Assembly: GCA_907163375.1 (NCBI GenBank)
Contig: CAJQUW010003481.1
Span: forward strand, 1-64,000
Direction: 5' to 3'
Origin: Prostheceraeus crozeri
Lineage: Eukaryota > Platyhelminthes > Polycladida > Euryleptidae
Length of the DNA: 64,000 bases
Numbering within the stretch: the first letter of the stretch is position 1; every line of letters begins with the position of its first letter. The notes under the pieces were generated by a model that saw nothing but the letters and a program-made list of their open reading frames with translations, ran no database searches and was not told the origin of the DNA. The translations under genes and the position numbers were made by a program. Of this stretch, positions 54,321-64,000 are shown in pieces.

Positions 54321-55967
54321 CAGTCCGTTTCATAAAAAGTGGATCATCCTAAAATTTGACTGAATAAAACATAAGTATGATACAGAAAGCATTTTTCATG
54401 TTATTTCATGTCCCTAATATATTTAAATGTCCTTATATAATCTGATAAGCTATGATACAGTAACGGTTCTTAAGAAGCTAATATTTTGTGGCCCTACCCT
54501 TATTGTCAATGACATTACCAATTCGTCTAGGCATTGATTCGATGATATCGTTGATTTTTGACTGATCTAACTTTCTCCACTCTCTTTTTAACAGTGACGT
54601 AAGTTGTGATACGCCATCTGTAGGTAGCAGTGAACGACGAACGTTACGTTTTAGAATACTCCATACATTTTCTATGGGATTCAGATCAGGAGAACGAGCT
54701 GGCCAAGATAATGTCCTAAGCCCTAATTGAGACTTGCATAAGTTGACTCTACTACTCCTGTGACACGTAGCATTATCATCCATAAATAACCAAGTCGATG
54801 GATCACCAAGTTGATCTGTCATTTGGCCAATGTTCATTCGTAAAACATTCACATAGCGTTCAGAATTCATGGTTCCTTGCTGTATGTGAAGTTCAGAGCG
54901 GCCATTGGTCCAAATGCCAGCCCAAATCAGTAGAGTCGCACCACCTTGTACCCGGGGACGATGTAAATGTCTCGGAATTTCCTGATCAGATTTTATCCAT
55001 AATCTCAATCGACCATCACTATCCTTCAGACGGACTGATGCCTCATCAGACCAGACAACCCGATCCCATTGATTTCGCCAGTGACAATGACTCATTGCCC
55101 ATCTGAGACATCTTTTTGTATGCTGATCTGATAATTCGATCTGAGAGGGCCTCTTACAGCTCTTCAAATTCGATTCAACAAGTCTTCTACGAATAGTGGA
55201 CTTAGAAATAGACGAGTCTAGTGCAGCCATCTCAGTTAACGAGAGACTTGGATCAACTTTAACAAATCTCAAAATTAGGCGGTCTCTACGTTTGGATGTT
55301 TTGCGTGGACGGCCAGAGCCCTCTTTACGACAGAGTCGAAAATCATCATTATGCCATCGATGCACATTTGTGTAAGGGACATTTAGTCGCTTGCTTGTAG
55401 CTCGCAAAGAAAACCCTAGTTCTAGCAAGGCTGACACTTTGCCTTTTGTGAATGCGATCTTGTTATTGTTCATTTGTGCTTTGCATTGTTTTCAACCGGT
55501 AAGAGATAGATTTCTAGCTGAAAGCAATCAGGAGTGCTGCCAACACCACCGCAACGAAGTCAGGAAGCTATGGAACATGAAGTCCAGTTAATCACATGTA
55601 GCAGTTACATTATTGTTGATGAATAATGGTGTATACTGGCTCTGATTGACCGATTTTCTTTATTTTTGTTTTGCTTGATAGCTTTTGGCTTGTAGAACAA
55701 CATATTACATAACAAAGGAAACAAATGTAATTTTATAAGAGTGAGGTATGATTTTGTGTAAAATGAAGATCAAATTATCTACTACTATTTTATCTATAAC
55801 AGGAAAACAACTCAATATTCATGCTTGAAATTTCCAACAATGATATTAGTAAGTACAACTGACATATCTTCCAAATTTCAGAGAAATCCGTTCAAGTTTG
55901 GCGGAGTTAGACAAAGTTGAAGTTAAGGCGATGTTTAAGGGTGATCCATTTTTTATGAAACAATCTG
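54321..55967 (-). mobile_element. Tc1-family DNA transposon, apparently complete
   Basis: The ends CAGTCCGTTTCATAAAAAGT and, inverted, CAGATTGTTTCATAAAAAAT form TIRs of about 28 bp with a few mismatches, and TA dinucleotides flank both sides (54319-54320 and 55968-55969). Length is 1647 bp. It carries one intact transposase gene. It sits 59 bases upstream of exon 2 in transcription order, in the same orientation as the host gene. Confidence 0.93.
54478..55473 (-). CDS. Tc1-type transposase (DD34E)
   Basis: An intact 331-residue frame that would cut and paste the element into TA sites. The N-terminal half has two helix-turn-helix DNA-binding regions (LGFSLRATSKRLNVPYTNVHRW and the LIL...IRRRL segment) separated by the GRPR motif at residues 54-57. 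The catalytic triad is D143 (WSDEASVRL), D233 (FMDDNATCH) and E268 (NPIENVW), with 34 residues between the last two, as expected for Tc1. Length is usual for the family (about 340). No stop or frameshift is seen, so the copy may be recent or active. The ATG at 55473 is used; the leader to the TIR is about 490 bases. Confidence 0.95.
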   Translation of the reverse strand: MNNNKIAFTKGKVSALLELGFSLRATSKRLNVPYTNVHRWHNDDFRLCRKEGSGRPRKTSKRRDRLILRFVKVDPSLSLTEMAALDSSISKSTIRRRLVESNLKSCKRPSQIELSDQHTKRCLRWAMSHCHWRNQWDRVVWSDEASVRLKDSDGRLRLWIKSDQEIPRHLHRPRVQGGATLLIWAGIWTNGRSELHIQQGTMNSERYVNVLRMNIGQMTDQLGDPSTWLFMDDNATCHRSSRVNLCKSQLGLRTLSWPARSPDLNPIENVWSILKRNVRRSLLPTDGVSQLTSLLKREWRKLDQSKINDIIESMPRRIGNVIDNKGRATKY

Positions 55968-56099
55968 TACATGATGCAAGAGTGCTATTGTAAGCTGTCA
56001 TGTTCTGTGTTTATCCATTATGAAATATGTTCGAAGTCTGGGACGACCCTTCAAATCGAGGCAAATGGCAACAAAATGTGGGAAGCACAAAATGTGGGA

Positions 56100-56484
56100 A
56101 AATCATTGCTTTGACTGACGTGCTCTCACGCACCCCTGTCACAATAATGTTTTTAGAACGACTTTGTCTCTGTTCGATTTCACCGCAGATATCCTCTGTA
56201 GATATCGCTGATACATTCGTGCTCTTTAAGATGTTAATTTCTGCTTGTTGCTGCAATAGTTGCTCTTTCAGGTTGAAAATGATATTTTCTAGAACCCTTA
56301 TGGTCTCCATCATTTTAGTCATGTTCTTATTAACTTCATCTACTTTGCTCGTAATGCAAGCCGCCAGTTCATCTTTGTTTTCTTTCATCATGGACTTAAG
56401 TGCACCCACGGTAGCATCAGTTGCTGAGCTCGATCTTATACTTCGTTTAGGTGACATAGCTAATTCGATACCGCAGTGACGCAA
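56100..56484 (-). pseudogene. LINE ORF1 fragment (coiled coil)
   Basis: Minus-strand frame with a coiled coil (VDEVNKNMTKMMETIRVLENIIFNLKEQLLQQQAEI) followed by EIEQRQSRSKNIIVTGVRES, the junction to the RNA-binding core of CR1-type ORF1 proteins. Sequence similarity ends near 56100. No ORF2 follows, so it is a 3'-deleted or rearranged fragment. Confidence 0.72.
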
Positions 56485-57849
56485 CTTAAAGATCGAAGCA
56501 GTTACCAGTCTGCACAGTTGTATAACAAGTGTGACTAGTTCTTGACGCTAAGGTCACGTGATTATGGTATTGTCTATGATCGAAGCAGATCTACAAACCA
56601 TAGATTTTTCCATGTCCATCATTGTACATAAGCAAGATATCAAGCTTCCATTCTAGTGTACTATTTTCTGCTTCTATGATCTGTACACAATGTCATGCAT
56701 TAAATAGGATTCGATTGGTGGCTTTCAATGCAGAAGTAATATTTGCACAATAATTTGATATTTAAGATAAGTGAGCTATGATATCACATTGCGGTGTTAT
56801 TCAAATTAATCACTGTGAATATGCTAAATCTTCATGAATATAAATGACGACAACATCATTCGACAACTCCACATATATATCAACAGATGGACAAACAACA
56901 AAATGAATGTAATTGGCCTCTAAATACTCAGTAGTTTGATTTCACTGAAAATGGGAGATTTTCAAGTCATTGTTTCATGAGAGCTGACACTTTCCACGTT
57001 GCATAGATAGGTGCATAGACGGTGCATAGATTTCATAGATCTTCAAAGTGTATGTAAAGATTATATCATGGCCAAATCTAGTTTAGCAGGTCTCAACAAG
57101 GGCAATTGCATGCAAACATCACGAGGGCGAAGCCATGATTTAACCATTTTAAACGGTTCAAACTGCTTGACATTGATTAACCAAGATACTTTTGATTTAT
57201 AGAAATCCTAGTAAACAGATGCCGGGGAATGATAGAAATCTGAGTAAACGGTCCCTCTCAAGCGTTCACGTTCCATATCGCTATCACAGAGATAGGAAAA
57301 TTACATAGTAGAGTTAAACAGGCATGGTTTAATCAACATTTACATGATTACAAAACTGTCAACAGTGCAAGCCGAAAGGAGCAAATCATCGATCAAAGAC
57401 AACTGAGACTCAGGTTTTATGCACCTTAATTTGAAATCCTAAGTGACCTTTTATTTGAGGGACAGACTTAATGATTTTAGTGTCAAGATTTTGGAAAACA
57501 GCTGGCTATTCTCTCGTATCTCTTAGAAAAACAGTTTTGTAAGATCGAGTATAAAAGACGGTGGACGCGGAAGTTATGCTAATTCATTAGTCAAAAGTCA
57601 AAAATGTTTATTTCCAAGAACATTGGAAAACAGGAGCATAATGCTCACATAATATCCACAAAAAACATAGTTTGATGGCAGAAAACAGCGTCCATTAACG
57701 GATAACCTTATGAAATGGGCTGAAGATCATAAAACAGTACCATAACTGTTGTGTTGTGCTTTTATAATGTTGTCTCTGATCAAACATCACGTTGAACGCC
57801 AAATGTCAGTGATTTGCAAAAATCGTAATCCTTTTCTTCGAATTCATTC

Positions 57850-57902
57850 GTCAATATCTAAAGAGAATGACAACTATTAAGTCAACACAAGACACCAACA
57901 AC
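57850..57902 (-). repeat. SINE 3' fragment at the left edge of the nested cluster
   Basis: It reads CAATATCTAAAGAGAATGAC through GACACCAAC, matching the 3' part of the SINE at 24783-24940. The 8-bp target duplication CCAACAAC of the MITE overlaps its end (57895-57902). Confidence 0.75.
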
Positions 57903-57944
57903 CATAGAAATTGACAACAATAAAACCTCTAGAATGGAAATTAA

Positions 57945-60097
57945 CCGTTAAACTACGCCAAAAAGAAAATCTGTCAGAATACGCCAATGGGTCATTTATG
58001 ACCCAAGTAGATAAATACATGAAAATGAGATGAAACTCGATGCCTTTTTGTATTCCAAATGTGATAATGTCTCTTTCCGACTTTATCGTTGAAAAATATG
58101 GAACATAGAATCAATTAGGCCTATAGGCGAAAGCTACACGGGTATGATTATAAATACAACAGTACAAAAAAAAGAAAAATTCTCGAATTTAAATACATTA
58201 TAGTAATATATTATACATCATGAAAAATGTTATCTGATCATAATTAGATGAACATAACGGCCAGTACTGATGTGATAAATGATTGAGCGTTTGAAAATAA
58301 AGTAAATGTCAAAATATTTTCATCAGAATATACTGATCAATTAATCCTACAAGCTTATCGAGGCCTACAATAGCAATAAAATAATCAAGATGCCTGTAAT
58401 TTCAGTAGCCTAAATGACATAGAAACATGTTGCATGTAGTTATCATAGTATTTTGTAAATACGTATACACGCTTACCAGATTACTGTACAGTGTACGTAC
58501 CTACATACTGTACATTTAATACCGATACATATTTAGAAAGAAAAAAATACAATAGTTTTGTAGGATTCATTCAATTGACTACAAAAAAGGTACATGCATT
58601 GACCCAATCAAGTTTTAACATGTGTGGTGTTTGAACGATCCATGTAATTTGCATGAAGCACCGCTGCAGATTGCACAACGAAGTGTATGCTTGTTATCAT
58701 TTTGACATAATCGACATCGTCCTCGTTTTGGAGGATTGTCTTCCACATTTGGAGAACGACGTATGTTGAACAATTCCAGTGCCAACATGGTTTCTCTCGT
58801 TATCCTGAGATGAACTCGTTTCTGCATCAACGGTAAACATAGTGATTCTGTAAGTGAATCAATGAAATCAGCTTTTGCCTTTATGCTTTCAACATGAGCC
58901 CCATCAGAAGTGTGACGAAATAAAATGTATGAATTCAAGACGGTGATGAATCAGATTAAATTCAAGTTGAAAATAAATTCGTAGGTTCACCGAAGAGACT
59001 TCCTTACCGATGAAGTCAAGGACAGCTGATGGTCCATATTGTCAACTGCAGATTTTGTTTTATTGCAGTACTCTACAATCTCCGACTTACTGTTCTCTTC
59101 ATTTGCTTGTCGATGTTGAGTTGACAGCAACAAAATAGGTTTCGATTTTTTGTCTTTATAAGATAAAAGAGTTGCATTGTAAGAGTAAAAGTACTGTGCA
59201 TCGCCTCTTGTACGTCCACGTGAAACTTTGGCTTGAGGAGGAATTCCTTTTGAATTATGGCGAACAGTTCCAACTAGAGTTGTTTTTCTCTCATGGAAGA
59301 GATCGATCAGAGGAACCGAAGTGAACCAATTGTCCATGGTAACATTCACCCCTTGATTGAATATTGGTTCGCAAGTAACCATTGTTGTTCTGTCGCGTTT
59401 GCTCTGAATATCTTCGAATGGCTTCTCGTGAAATGTACTTTCACCGAGATACACCAATCCGTTTATTGCATACGTCGTTTCATTGTCTACCAGCCACACG
59501 ATTTTTATACCGTACTTTTCAGGTTTATTCGGAATGTACTGACGAAATACGACGCGGCCATGGAAGCCAAGCAGTTGTTCGACAATTGTCAAATGTGGCC
59601 CAGGGCGATAAATGTCTTGAAATTGTTTCATTTTCCTCTCAAAAAAAGTAGCGAACCGGTGAAAGTCTATCCCGCCGTTACCTTCGTAGCTTGTCGTCTG
59701 TTCTGAAAAATCGTCGAATTTCCTCAAATCTCTCTCGTGTCATCGTTGCTGTAAAAAATGAGCTGCTCCTTGTAGGAACGAATAACTTAGCCATCGGGAT
59801 TCTGTAATGCGCATGGACGTTTCGAGTCACTGGAGCTTCCTCTTTTCTTGCATTAATTAACGAATGAATCAGAAATACTAAATGGGTCGATTCTGACCCA
59901 TCAGCGTACTTTGAGTAGTTGCAAGCGATCACCACTTACATAAGTGGACGAAAAAAATTATTCTATCATATTTAGGTCAGAAAAATCAATGTAATTAAAG
60001 TCTAGAAAGGGCTTAAGTGTGAGATTAAAAGTACAACCTTAAAAAGTATGAAATGTAAACATTTTGACATAAGTGACCCGTTGGCGTAGCTTAACGG
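57945..60097 (-). mobile_element. piggyBac-family element with TTAA target duplication
   Basis: The left end CCGTTAAACTACGCCAA (57945) and the right end, inverted, CCGTTAAGCTACGCCAA match at 16 of 17 positions. TTAA flanks both ends (57941-57944 and 60098-60101). Length is 2153 bp. A palindromic TGGGTCATTTATGACCCA lies just inside the left TIR, and TGACCCG-type words inside the right. Confidence 0.92.
58615..59935 (-). pseudogene. piggyBac transposase, frameshifted
   Basis: Three minus-strand frames give the parts in order. N-terminal: LFVPTRSSSFF and MTRERFEEIRRFFRTDDKLRR (59678-59935). Catalytic core (58987-59727): EQLLGFHGRVVFRQYIPNKPEKYGIKI, MDNWFTS with D132, and SAVDNMDHQ with D229 and D232. 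C-terminal Cys-rich finger (58615-58938): RGRCRLCQND...RCAICSG...CKLHG. The first catalytic Asp is missing: the core reads IVEQ where family members have VDEQ, most simply a deleted Asp codon. Frameshifts near 59700 and 58960 also break the gene. It is inactive. Confidence 0.9.
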
Positions 60098-60278
60098 TTA
60101 AGCTTCATGCAATGCACAATAACGGCACATAAATCTCACGCATTTTCACTTAGATGCACCTGCCAACGTCTGTATCATTGGGTTAGAATCAGTCACATGA
60201 GTAAATCGAAGCTTTTAATTGGTTCTTCATGCCCCAACTTAGTTCCCCCGGATGTGCCGCGACCTTGAGTCAATTTCC

Positions 60279-60360
60279 ATTCTAGCGAACTTCAGATAAA
60301 CAGTTTATTTCTATGCCAACAACCATAGAAATAAACTGTTTATCCGAAGTTCGCTAGAAT
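60279..60360. repeat. 37-bp inverted repeat of two MITE ends with the target duplication as loop
   Basis: 60279-60315 and 60324-60360 are inverted copies with one mismatch; the 8-base loop is exactly the CCAACAAC target duplication. The right arm is a truncated second MITE end facing the first. Confidence 0.9.
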
Positions 60361-60824
60361 CAAAGTTAAACATATGATCATGATAAATAGCGGTCTATTA
60401 TTGCTAATACGGAAATAGCTTTGCGGACAAGACATGGCAATGCCTTGGGATAGTGTCGCTAAGTCAAGAAAGCTTCAATAACTATATGCGAGAAAAATAA
60501 ATTCAGAAGTATGAAAAAGCAACTATTGATTAATTAATGAGATTTTTATGAGAAAGTTCATGAAATTTGATGAGATTTCATGCGAAAACGTTCCAAATCC
60601 GCATTAAATTTCATGAAAAATCATGAGGAATTTTCGTGAGGGAAAAGTCAACGGTTGAAATCGTTCCTTAATATCCTTTCCAGTATGAGTTCATCATAGA
60701 AAATACTTTGTAATGAAATGCATTACTGGAATGCGATACTTAACTGCAATAAATTTCAATTGATCAAGGTAGGTTATGAGTTTGCATATGAATTTGAGTT
60801 ATATTGATGCTAGATGAAACTTAC

Positions 60825-60867
60825 ATAGAAGAAGCAGAGACACCTGAATTCTTCCCCAGCCGGCCAT
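60825..60867 (-). CDS. Exon 1: start codon and signal peptide
   Basis: ATG at 60865-60867 in the context AAGCATGG. It codes MAGWGRIQVSLLLL in phase 0 and ends in phase 1 at GTAAGT; joined to exon 2 it gives a typical signal peptide (basic Arg, Leu-rich core, ALG end). A TATATTTAA-like box lies about 35 bases upstream (near 60900), but a promoter is not proven. Confidence 0.78.
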
Positions 60868-61345
60868 GCTTGGTTCGTAGTTCAGACACGCTGCTGTGTT
60901 AAATATAATGGTCTAAAGATATCAGTAATATATTTCCGCATAATTGAATTGTCACTCAAATGTCAAAATGTTCTATTTTTCTGTCAAATTTCATTGCTTG
61001 CGAAGTATGACAGTGTCAGAAAACCTACGAAATGCTAATCCTGCTGTCTTGAAATGGAATGCGAAAAATTATGATGTCATGATACGAAAAAGTTGTCAAT
61101 TTCATGAATACCAATGTCGGTGACACTGATGTGTTTGAAGAAATTATGTACCCAATTTTCCGGCTTTTCGAGACAGATGTTCACGAGGAGTTGATTTGAT
61201 TAGCTAAACAAATAAAAATCACTGATCTGATTGAAAATGTGTTCGACAAAGACGTCCAAAATTATGACAGTGATCGCTATATCTATCTGCAGATTGTTGC
61301 AACTTTCATCTAATAAGAATGTGAAACTAATGCATAGGTAAACAC

Positions 61346-61624
61346 CATAGAAATAGATTGTTTAACTGAAGTTGACTAGAATGGAAATTGACTCAAGGTC
61401 GCGGCACCGCGGGGGGGACTAAGTTGGGGCATGAATGACCAATGAAAAGCTTAGAATGAGTAATTACTTACACTTAGAATTACTCATGTGACTGATTCTA
61501 ACCCAATGATACAACCGTTGACAGGTGTATCTAAGTGAAAATGCGTGCGACTTATGTGTCACTACTTTGTATTGCATGAAGCTTAACCTCCGTTCGAGAG
61601 GTTTTATTGTTGTCGATTTCTATG
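61346..61624. mobile_element. Intact hAT-like MITE with 8-bp target duplication
   Basis: The ends are CATAGAAAT and ATTTCTATG, and GTAAACAC is duplicated at 61338-61345 and 61625-61632. It is 279 bp, non-coding. It carries GCTTAACC, the unoccupied equivalent of the TTAA where piggyBac inserted in the copy at 57903-60315. Eight-base duplications suit the hAT superfamily. Confidence 0.87.
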
Positions 61625-61659
61625 GTAAACACACATAAATAGATTTTCTATTCTTTCAG

Positions 61660-62265
61660 TTTGCTAGAAGCGAAGACTTATTCAAAACAACGGCACATGC
61701 TGGAGTGGCACATGCTTAGGAAGTGGGCGAAAAGGAATTCCCTATACCTTACAGAGATAGGAGAAGTTTTCCGTCGCTTGCGGATTGTTGTGATTCTATC
61801 AAAGTGATTTGATTGCCACGATTCCTTCAGATTCGAAGAATGCAGATCAATTTGCACAAGTTTTCTCCACAATATTGGTCGATCCGATCATTAAATTATA
61901 GACAAAGGCAGGCATTTATTAAATTAAAATATTTAATTATTCAATTTAATTTAATAAAATTAATTTAAAAAAATTATAAAATTAATTTAAAAATTTATAA
62001 AATTAAAAAATTAAAATCTAATTATTCAAAAGCAGCGGAAATTATTGCACGTGATGATTTCTCCATCCTCTTCTCAGCATTCCTCACTGCAGAGTGCATA
62101 CACTGAATTGTAGCCGGACAGCGGTGAGTGTTTTGGTGTGTGCGAAGTTATATCACGGTACGCACGCCACTCACTCACTGGCTCTGTTATCTAGACCCGG
62201 CTGACAGCTTATTGTTTGCCATTCTAGAAGCCGAAGACGCGCGCATACATGAATCTATAATTCTG
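61660..62265 (-). repeat. Dispersed repeat, inverted copy of 30470-30910
   Basis: Shared words include AAGTGGGCGAAAAGGAATTC, CTTACAGAGATAG and GCGGATTGTTGTG relative to the other copy's reverse complement. An AT-rich run of TTAA/AAATT words (61905-62030) interrupts this copy. Confidence 0.6.
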
Positions 62266-62654
62266 TGTGTAAACAACATTATTTGATCACAGTATTATTA
62301 GTTAGTTGCGAATAAATAATGAATATGCGTCAGTGAATCCATTTTAAAAATCACTTAAATCGCTCTTCCTGGGGTTTATAATTTGCCGAAAAAATGCTTT
62401 TCAGAATGATTTTTTGTGTAATTTTCGCAGCTTAAATGTTATATATTTAATTCATAAACTTACCTTATTAGTTGAGAGAATAACAGAATATGCAGTCTAA
62501 GGCTGCCGTTTGTTTCAATGGTGTCACTATCTGCCTGTTGAGAGCAAAACACTTTGGTTGAGAGCGTTGTCAGTGGCAAATGATAATGAACAGTTAGATG
62601 ACAACAACTTCAATGTTCAATGTTTTTTAAGTCGAGTAGAGATATATTCGATAA

Positions 62655-62945
62655 AAGATCGGGAATTACCGGAAGACATTGCATACCAAAAAGTATGACT
62701 CTGGGCTTAGTACTTTTCGTTTAATCAGAGAAAACATAGAAAATTTCATTTTAACCAAAAACTTCAATCTGCGTCCCATTGGATTTACATGTGTTTTTCT
62801 TTGATCCTGTCTGACAAGAAGAGGAACTCACTAGAACTCGGCAGACGTGCAGATTCGAAGTAGGTATAGGGTGTACATCATCCTGTAGAAGTTTCATTGT
62901 CGGCCTCGTTCCCTGCAGAAACTCGTTCTGCCTGCCGGACTATTA
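62655..62945 (-). repeat. Dispersed repeat 'CCGGCAG', copy D
   Basis: Reverse-orientation copy closest to copy A: it shares GGGCTTAGTACTTTTCGTTT, CCAAAAACTTCAATCTGCGT and ends CTGCCTGCCGGACTATT. Confidence 0.75.
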
Positions 62946-62949
62946 AGAT

Positions 62950-63160
62950 GATTTTCCTTGACGTCTTCCAGAACTTGAAATGTCTATATACAACGCATGT
63001 ATTGCGTTCATAAGCAGTCCAGTATAATTTGTGCGGTTTAGAATCACATCTACCATGGAGAATGCTAGAATCACTAAACATTGATGGCCAGGCTTCCTTG
63101 ACAGAAACGCAAAATCTTCTCCCTAAATATCCATTAATGGATTTAAAGACCAGCAAGCTC
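62950..63160 (-). pseudogene. Possible LINE C-terminal scrap
   Basis: A minus-strand frame reads LVFKSINGYLGRRF and YRHFKFWK, which loosely resembles the tail of LINE reverse transcriptases. Evidence is weak; it may be chance. Confidence 0.25.
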
Positions 63161-64000
63161 TGTACAGAACGATTAAGTCATGATAAAATAATTCCGTGAG
63201 ATAAGACAGAATTTTCAAAGCATTTTATTGATTGTTCAATCACAATTTTTGAATGTTCTTTAATGGCTACTAATTTTATATAAGACGGGCCGAAAAATTA
63301 AGAAACACGAGTCGGCCCTGTCCGAAAACTAATATCTGCAACGGGACCAAAAATCCATGCCTTGGCTATCGGGTACGAAAATGCGGGCCGATTGCCATCC
63401 TGGGCTCTCCTATCCAGGCTCGTCGAAAAAATGCCAAGTATATTTATACATGATAATATGGGAAAATAACTTCTTTGCCAGCATTTATGATCATTATGAA
63501 AATCTATGATGGAGTTCAGTTGCTCTCAAATCTCAGTCATCGGAGTGATGAAAAGAAGTTGCTTGAATTTTGATTTTTAGTTCAATGCACAATGCGCATG
63601 TTAAGTTAAGTTTATCCAGAAATTTCAAATATTGTCTTTCGATCTGTCATTAAATTTGAATGAAAAACTTTCAAAAATCTCTAAAAGTCCAGTAATCGGA
63701 AAATAATCGGCTGATCATCGATTATGACTCTGCAGTGTCCATAATCTAGCGGGCAGGGAATTACAAATACAGAAAGATCACTTTTTGACGAAAGACAAAA
63801 TATCTCGAAATGTTAGCTTCAAAAAGTAATGCGACGGGCTAAAGTTGTTGCTACAAAATCAAGTTAAGTCAATTAGTTGTCAATTTTTATTCAAAACAAA
63901 GCTAAAACAGTAAAGTTCGTGGAGAACTTGTTTTTATTAGATGCCTTGGTCGAAGAAATGCTCTGCTTTCTGTCATCTAAGTTTGCATCAGATTTGTTTT

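Larger units (their letters stand above)
57903..60315 (-). mobile_element. hAT-like MITE split by a piggyBac insertion
   Basis: The ends are CATAGAAAT and ATTTCTATG, with 8-bp target duplications CCAACAAC at 57895-57902 and 60316-60323. Without the nested element it would be about 260 bp, like the intact copy at 61346-61624. The piggyBac insertion sits at a TTAA that is present uninterrupted in that copy. Confidence 0.85.
54262..60824 (-). other. Intron 1 (6.6 kb) with Tc1, LINE, SINE, hAT-like and piggyBac insertions
   Basis: From the 3' side: Tc1 element (54321-55967), a LINE ORF1 fragment (56100-56484), about 1.3 kb of unrecognised sequence (56500-57840), the nested SINE-MITE-piggyBac cluster (57850-60323), an inverted MITE end (60324-60360) and 460 bases with nothing recognised. 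Confidence 0.8.
21732..60867 (-). other. Large spliced gene: secreted ShKT-CTLD-EGF-VWD-C8-TIL-multi-EGF protein
   Basis: I assembled 21 exons by reading cysteine-rich frames on the minus strand and locating an AG acceptor and GT donor for each. All 20 junctions keep phase, giving 3973 coding bases (1324 codons plus one base). Domain order is: signal peptide (1-20), two ShKT (about 28-103), C-type lectin-like (109-232), EGF (237-272), VWD (276-450), C8 (475-565), TIL (568-632), then about 16 EGF modules, most with the D-[IV]-[ND]-E-C calcium-binding start. Only secreted or matrix proteins have such sets. The last exon found ends with a donor inside an EGF, so the 3' end lies further left or is lost. 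I assign no gene symbol. Most introns larger than 1 kb carry transposons. Confidence 0.85.
60868..64000. other. Upstream flank of the gene with repeats, no gene seen
   Basis: It contains an intact hAT-like MITE (61346-61624), a dispersed repeat (61660-62265) with an AT-rich low-complexity run (61905-62030), CCGGCAG repeat copy D (62655-62945), a weak LINE-tail-like frame (62950-63160, minus) and unrecognised sequence to the right end. Confidence 0.6.

Noticed and set aside
54798..55106. Plus-strand frame within the Tc1 element
   Set aside because: Antisense to the intact transposase.
56027..56479. Plus-strand 150-codon frame
   Set aside because: Antisense to the LINE ORF1 coiled coil on the minus strand, which has the recognisable motif.

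Overview
The window is animal (invertebrate metazoan) nuclear DNA that is about 35% GC by eye, rich in transposons, and interrupted on the left by a much more AT-rich block derived from a virus-like element. The host assignment rests on four things: one large spliced gene built from extracellular modules (ShKT, C-type lectin, VWD-C8-TIL, many calcium-binding EGF repeats); GT-AG introns with consistent phases; a tRNA-derived SINE; and CR1-like, Penelope-like, Tc1, piggyBac, hAT-like and other animal transposon families. The species cannot be named from sequence alone; a marine invertebrate is plausible.

Region 1-12972 is the right-hand part of an endogenous Polinton/Maverick- or adinto-like element that runs off the left edge. 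On the minus strand, read right to left, it carries a hydrophobic-hairpin protein, a coiled-coil-rich protein, a candidate minor capsid protein, a genome-packaging-type ATPase, a small unknown protein and a family B DNA polymerase. The polymerase is split by a 4.5-kb CR1-like LINE (2404-6936, plus strand) and carries a frameshift near its C terminus. No major capsid protein, protease or integrase is visible here; they may lie left of base 1. Small GC-rich hairpin repeats are scattered through the element, and its right edge is a 17-bp inverted repeat that abuts a host satellite.

Region 12973-21700 holds the 355-bp dimeric satellite (12973-14560), dispersed repeats, a decayed Penelope-like reverse transcriptase on the minus strand (about 17500-19150), and a better preserved Penelope-like element on the plus strand (about 19640-21130) with RT and GIY-YIG domains.

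Region 21732-60867 is one minus-strand gene that I reconstructed as 21 exons. All splice phases agree, giving 3973 coding bases (1324 codons plus one base). It starts at an ATG at 60867 with a signal peptide and then encodes two ShKT domains, one degenerate C-type lectin domain, one EGF, VWD, C8, TIL and about 16 further EGF modules. Its 3' end is not visible: the last exon found ends inside an EGF module with a splice donor. It is probably a secreted or matrix adhesion protein; this is inference from domains.

The introns of that gene and its upstream flank (60868-64000) are packed with mobile DNA. These include an apparently intact Tc1 element (54321-55967), a piggyBac pseudogene inside a hAT-like MITE inside a SINE fragment (57850-60323), an intact copy of the same MITE (61346-61624), a 1.9-kb TIR element (46006-47908), a decayed Tc1/mariner element (38479-39490), several LINE fragments, foldback repeats and a minisatellite.
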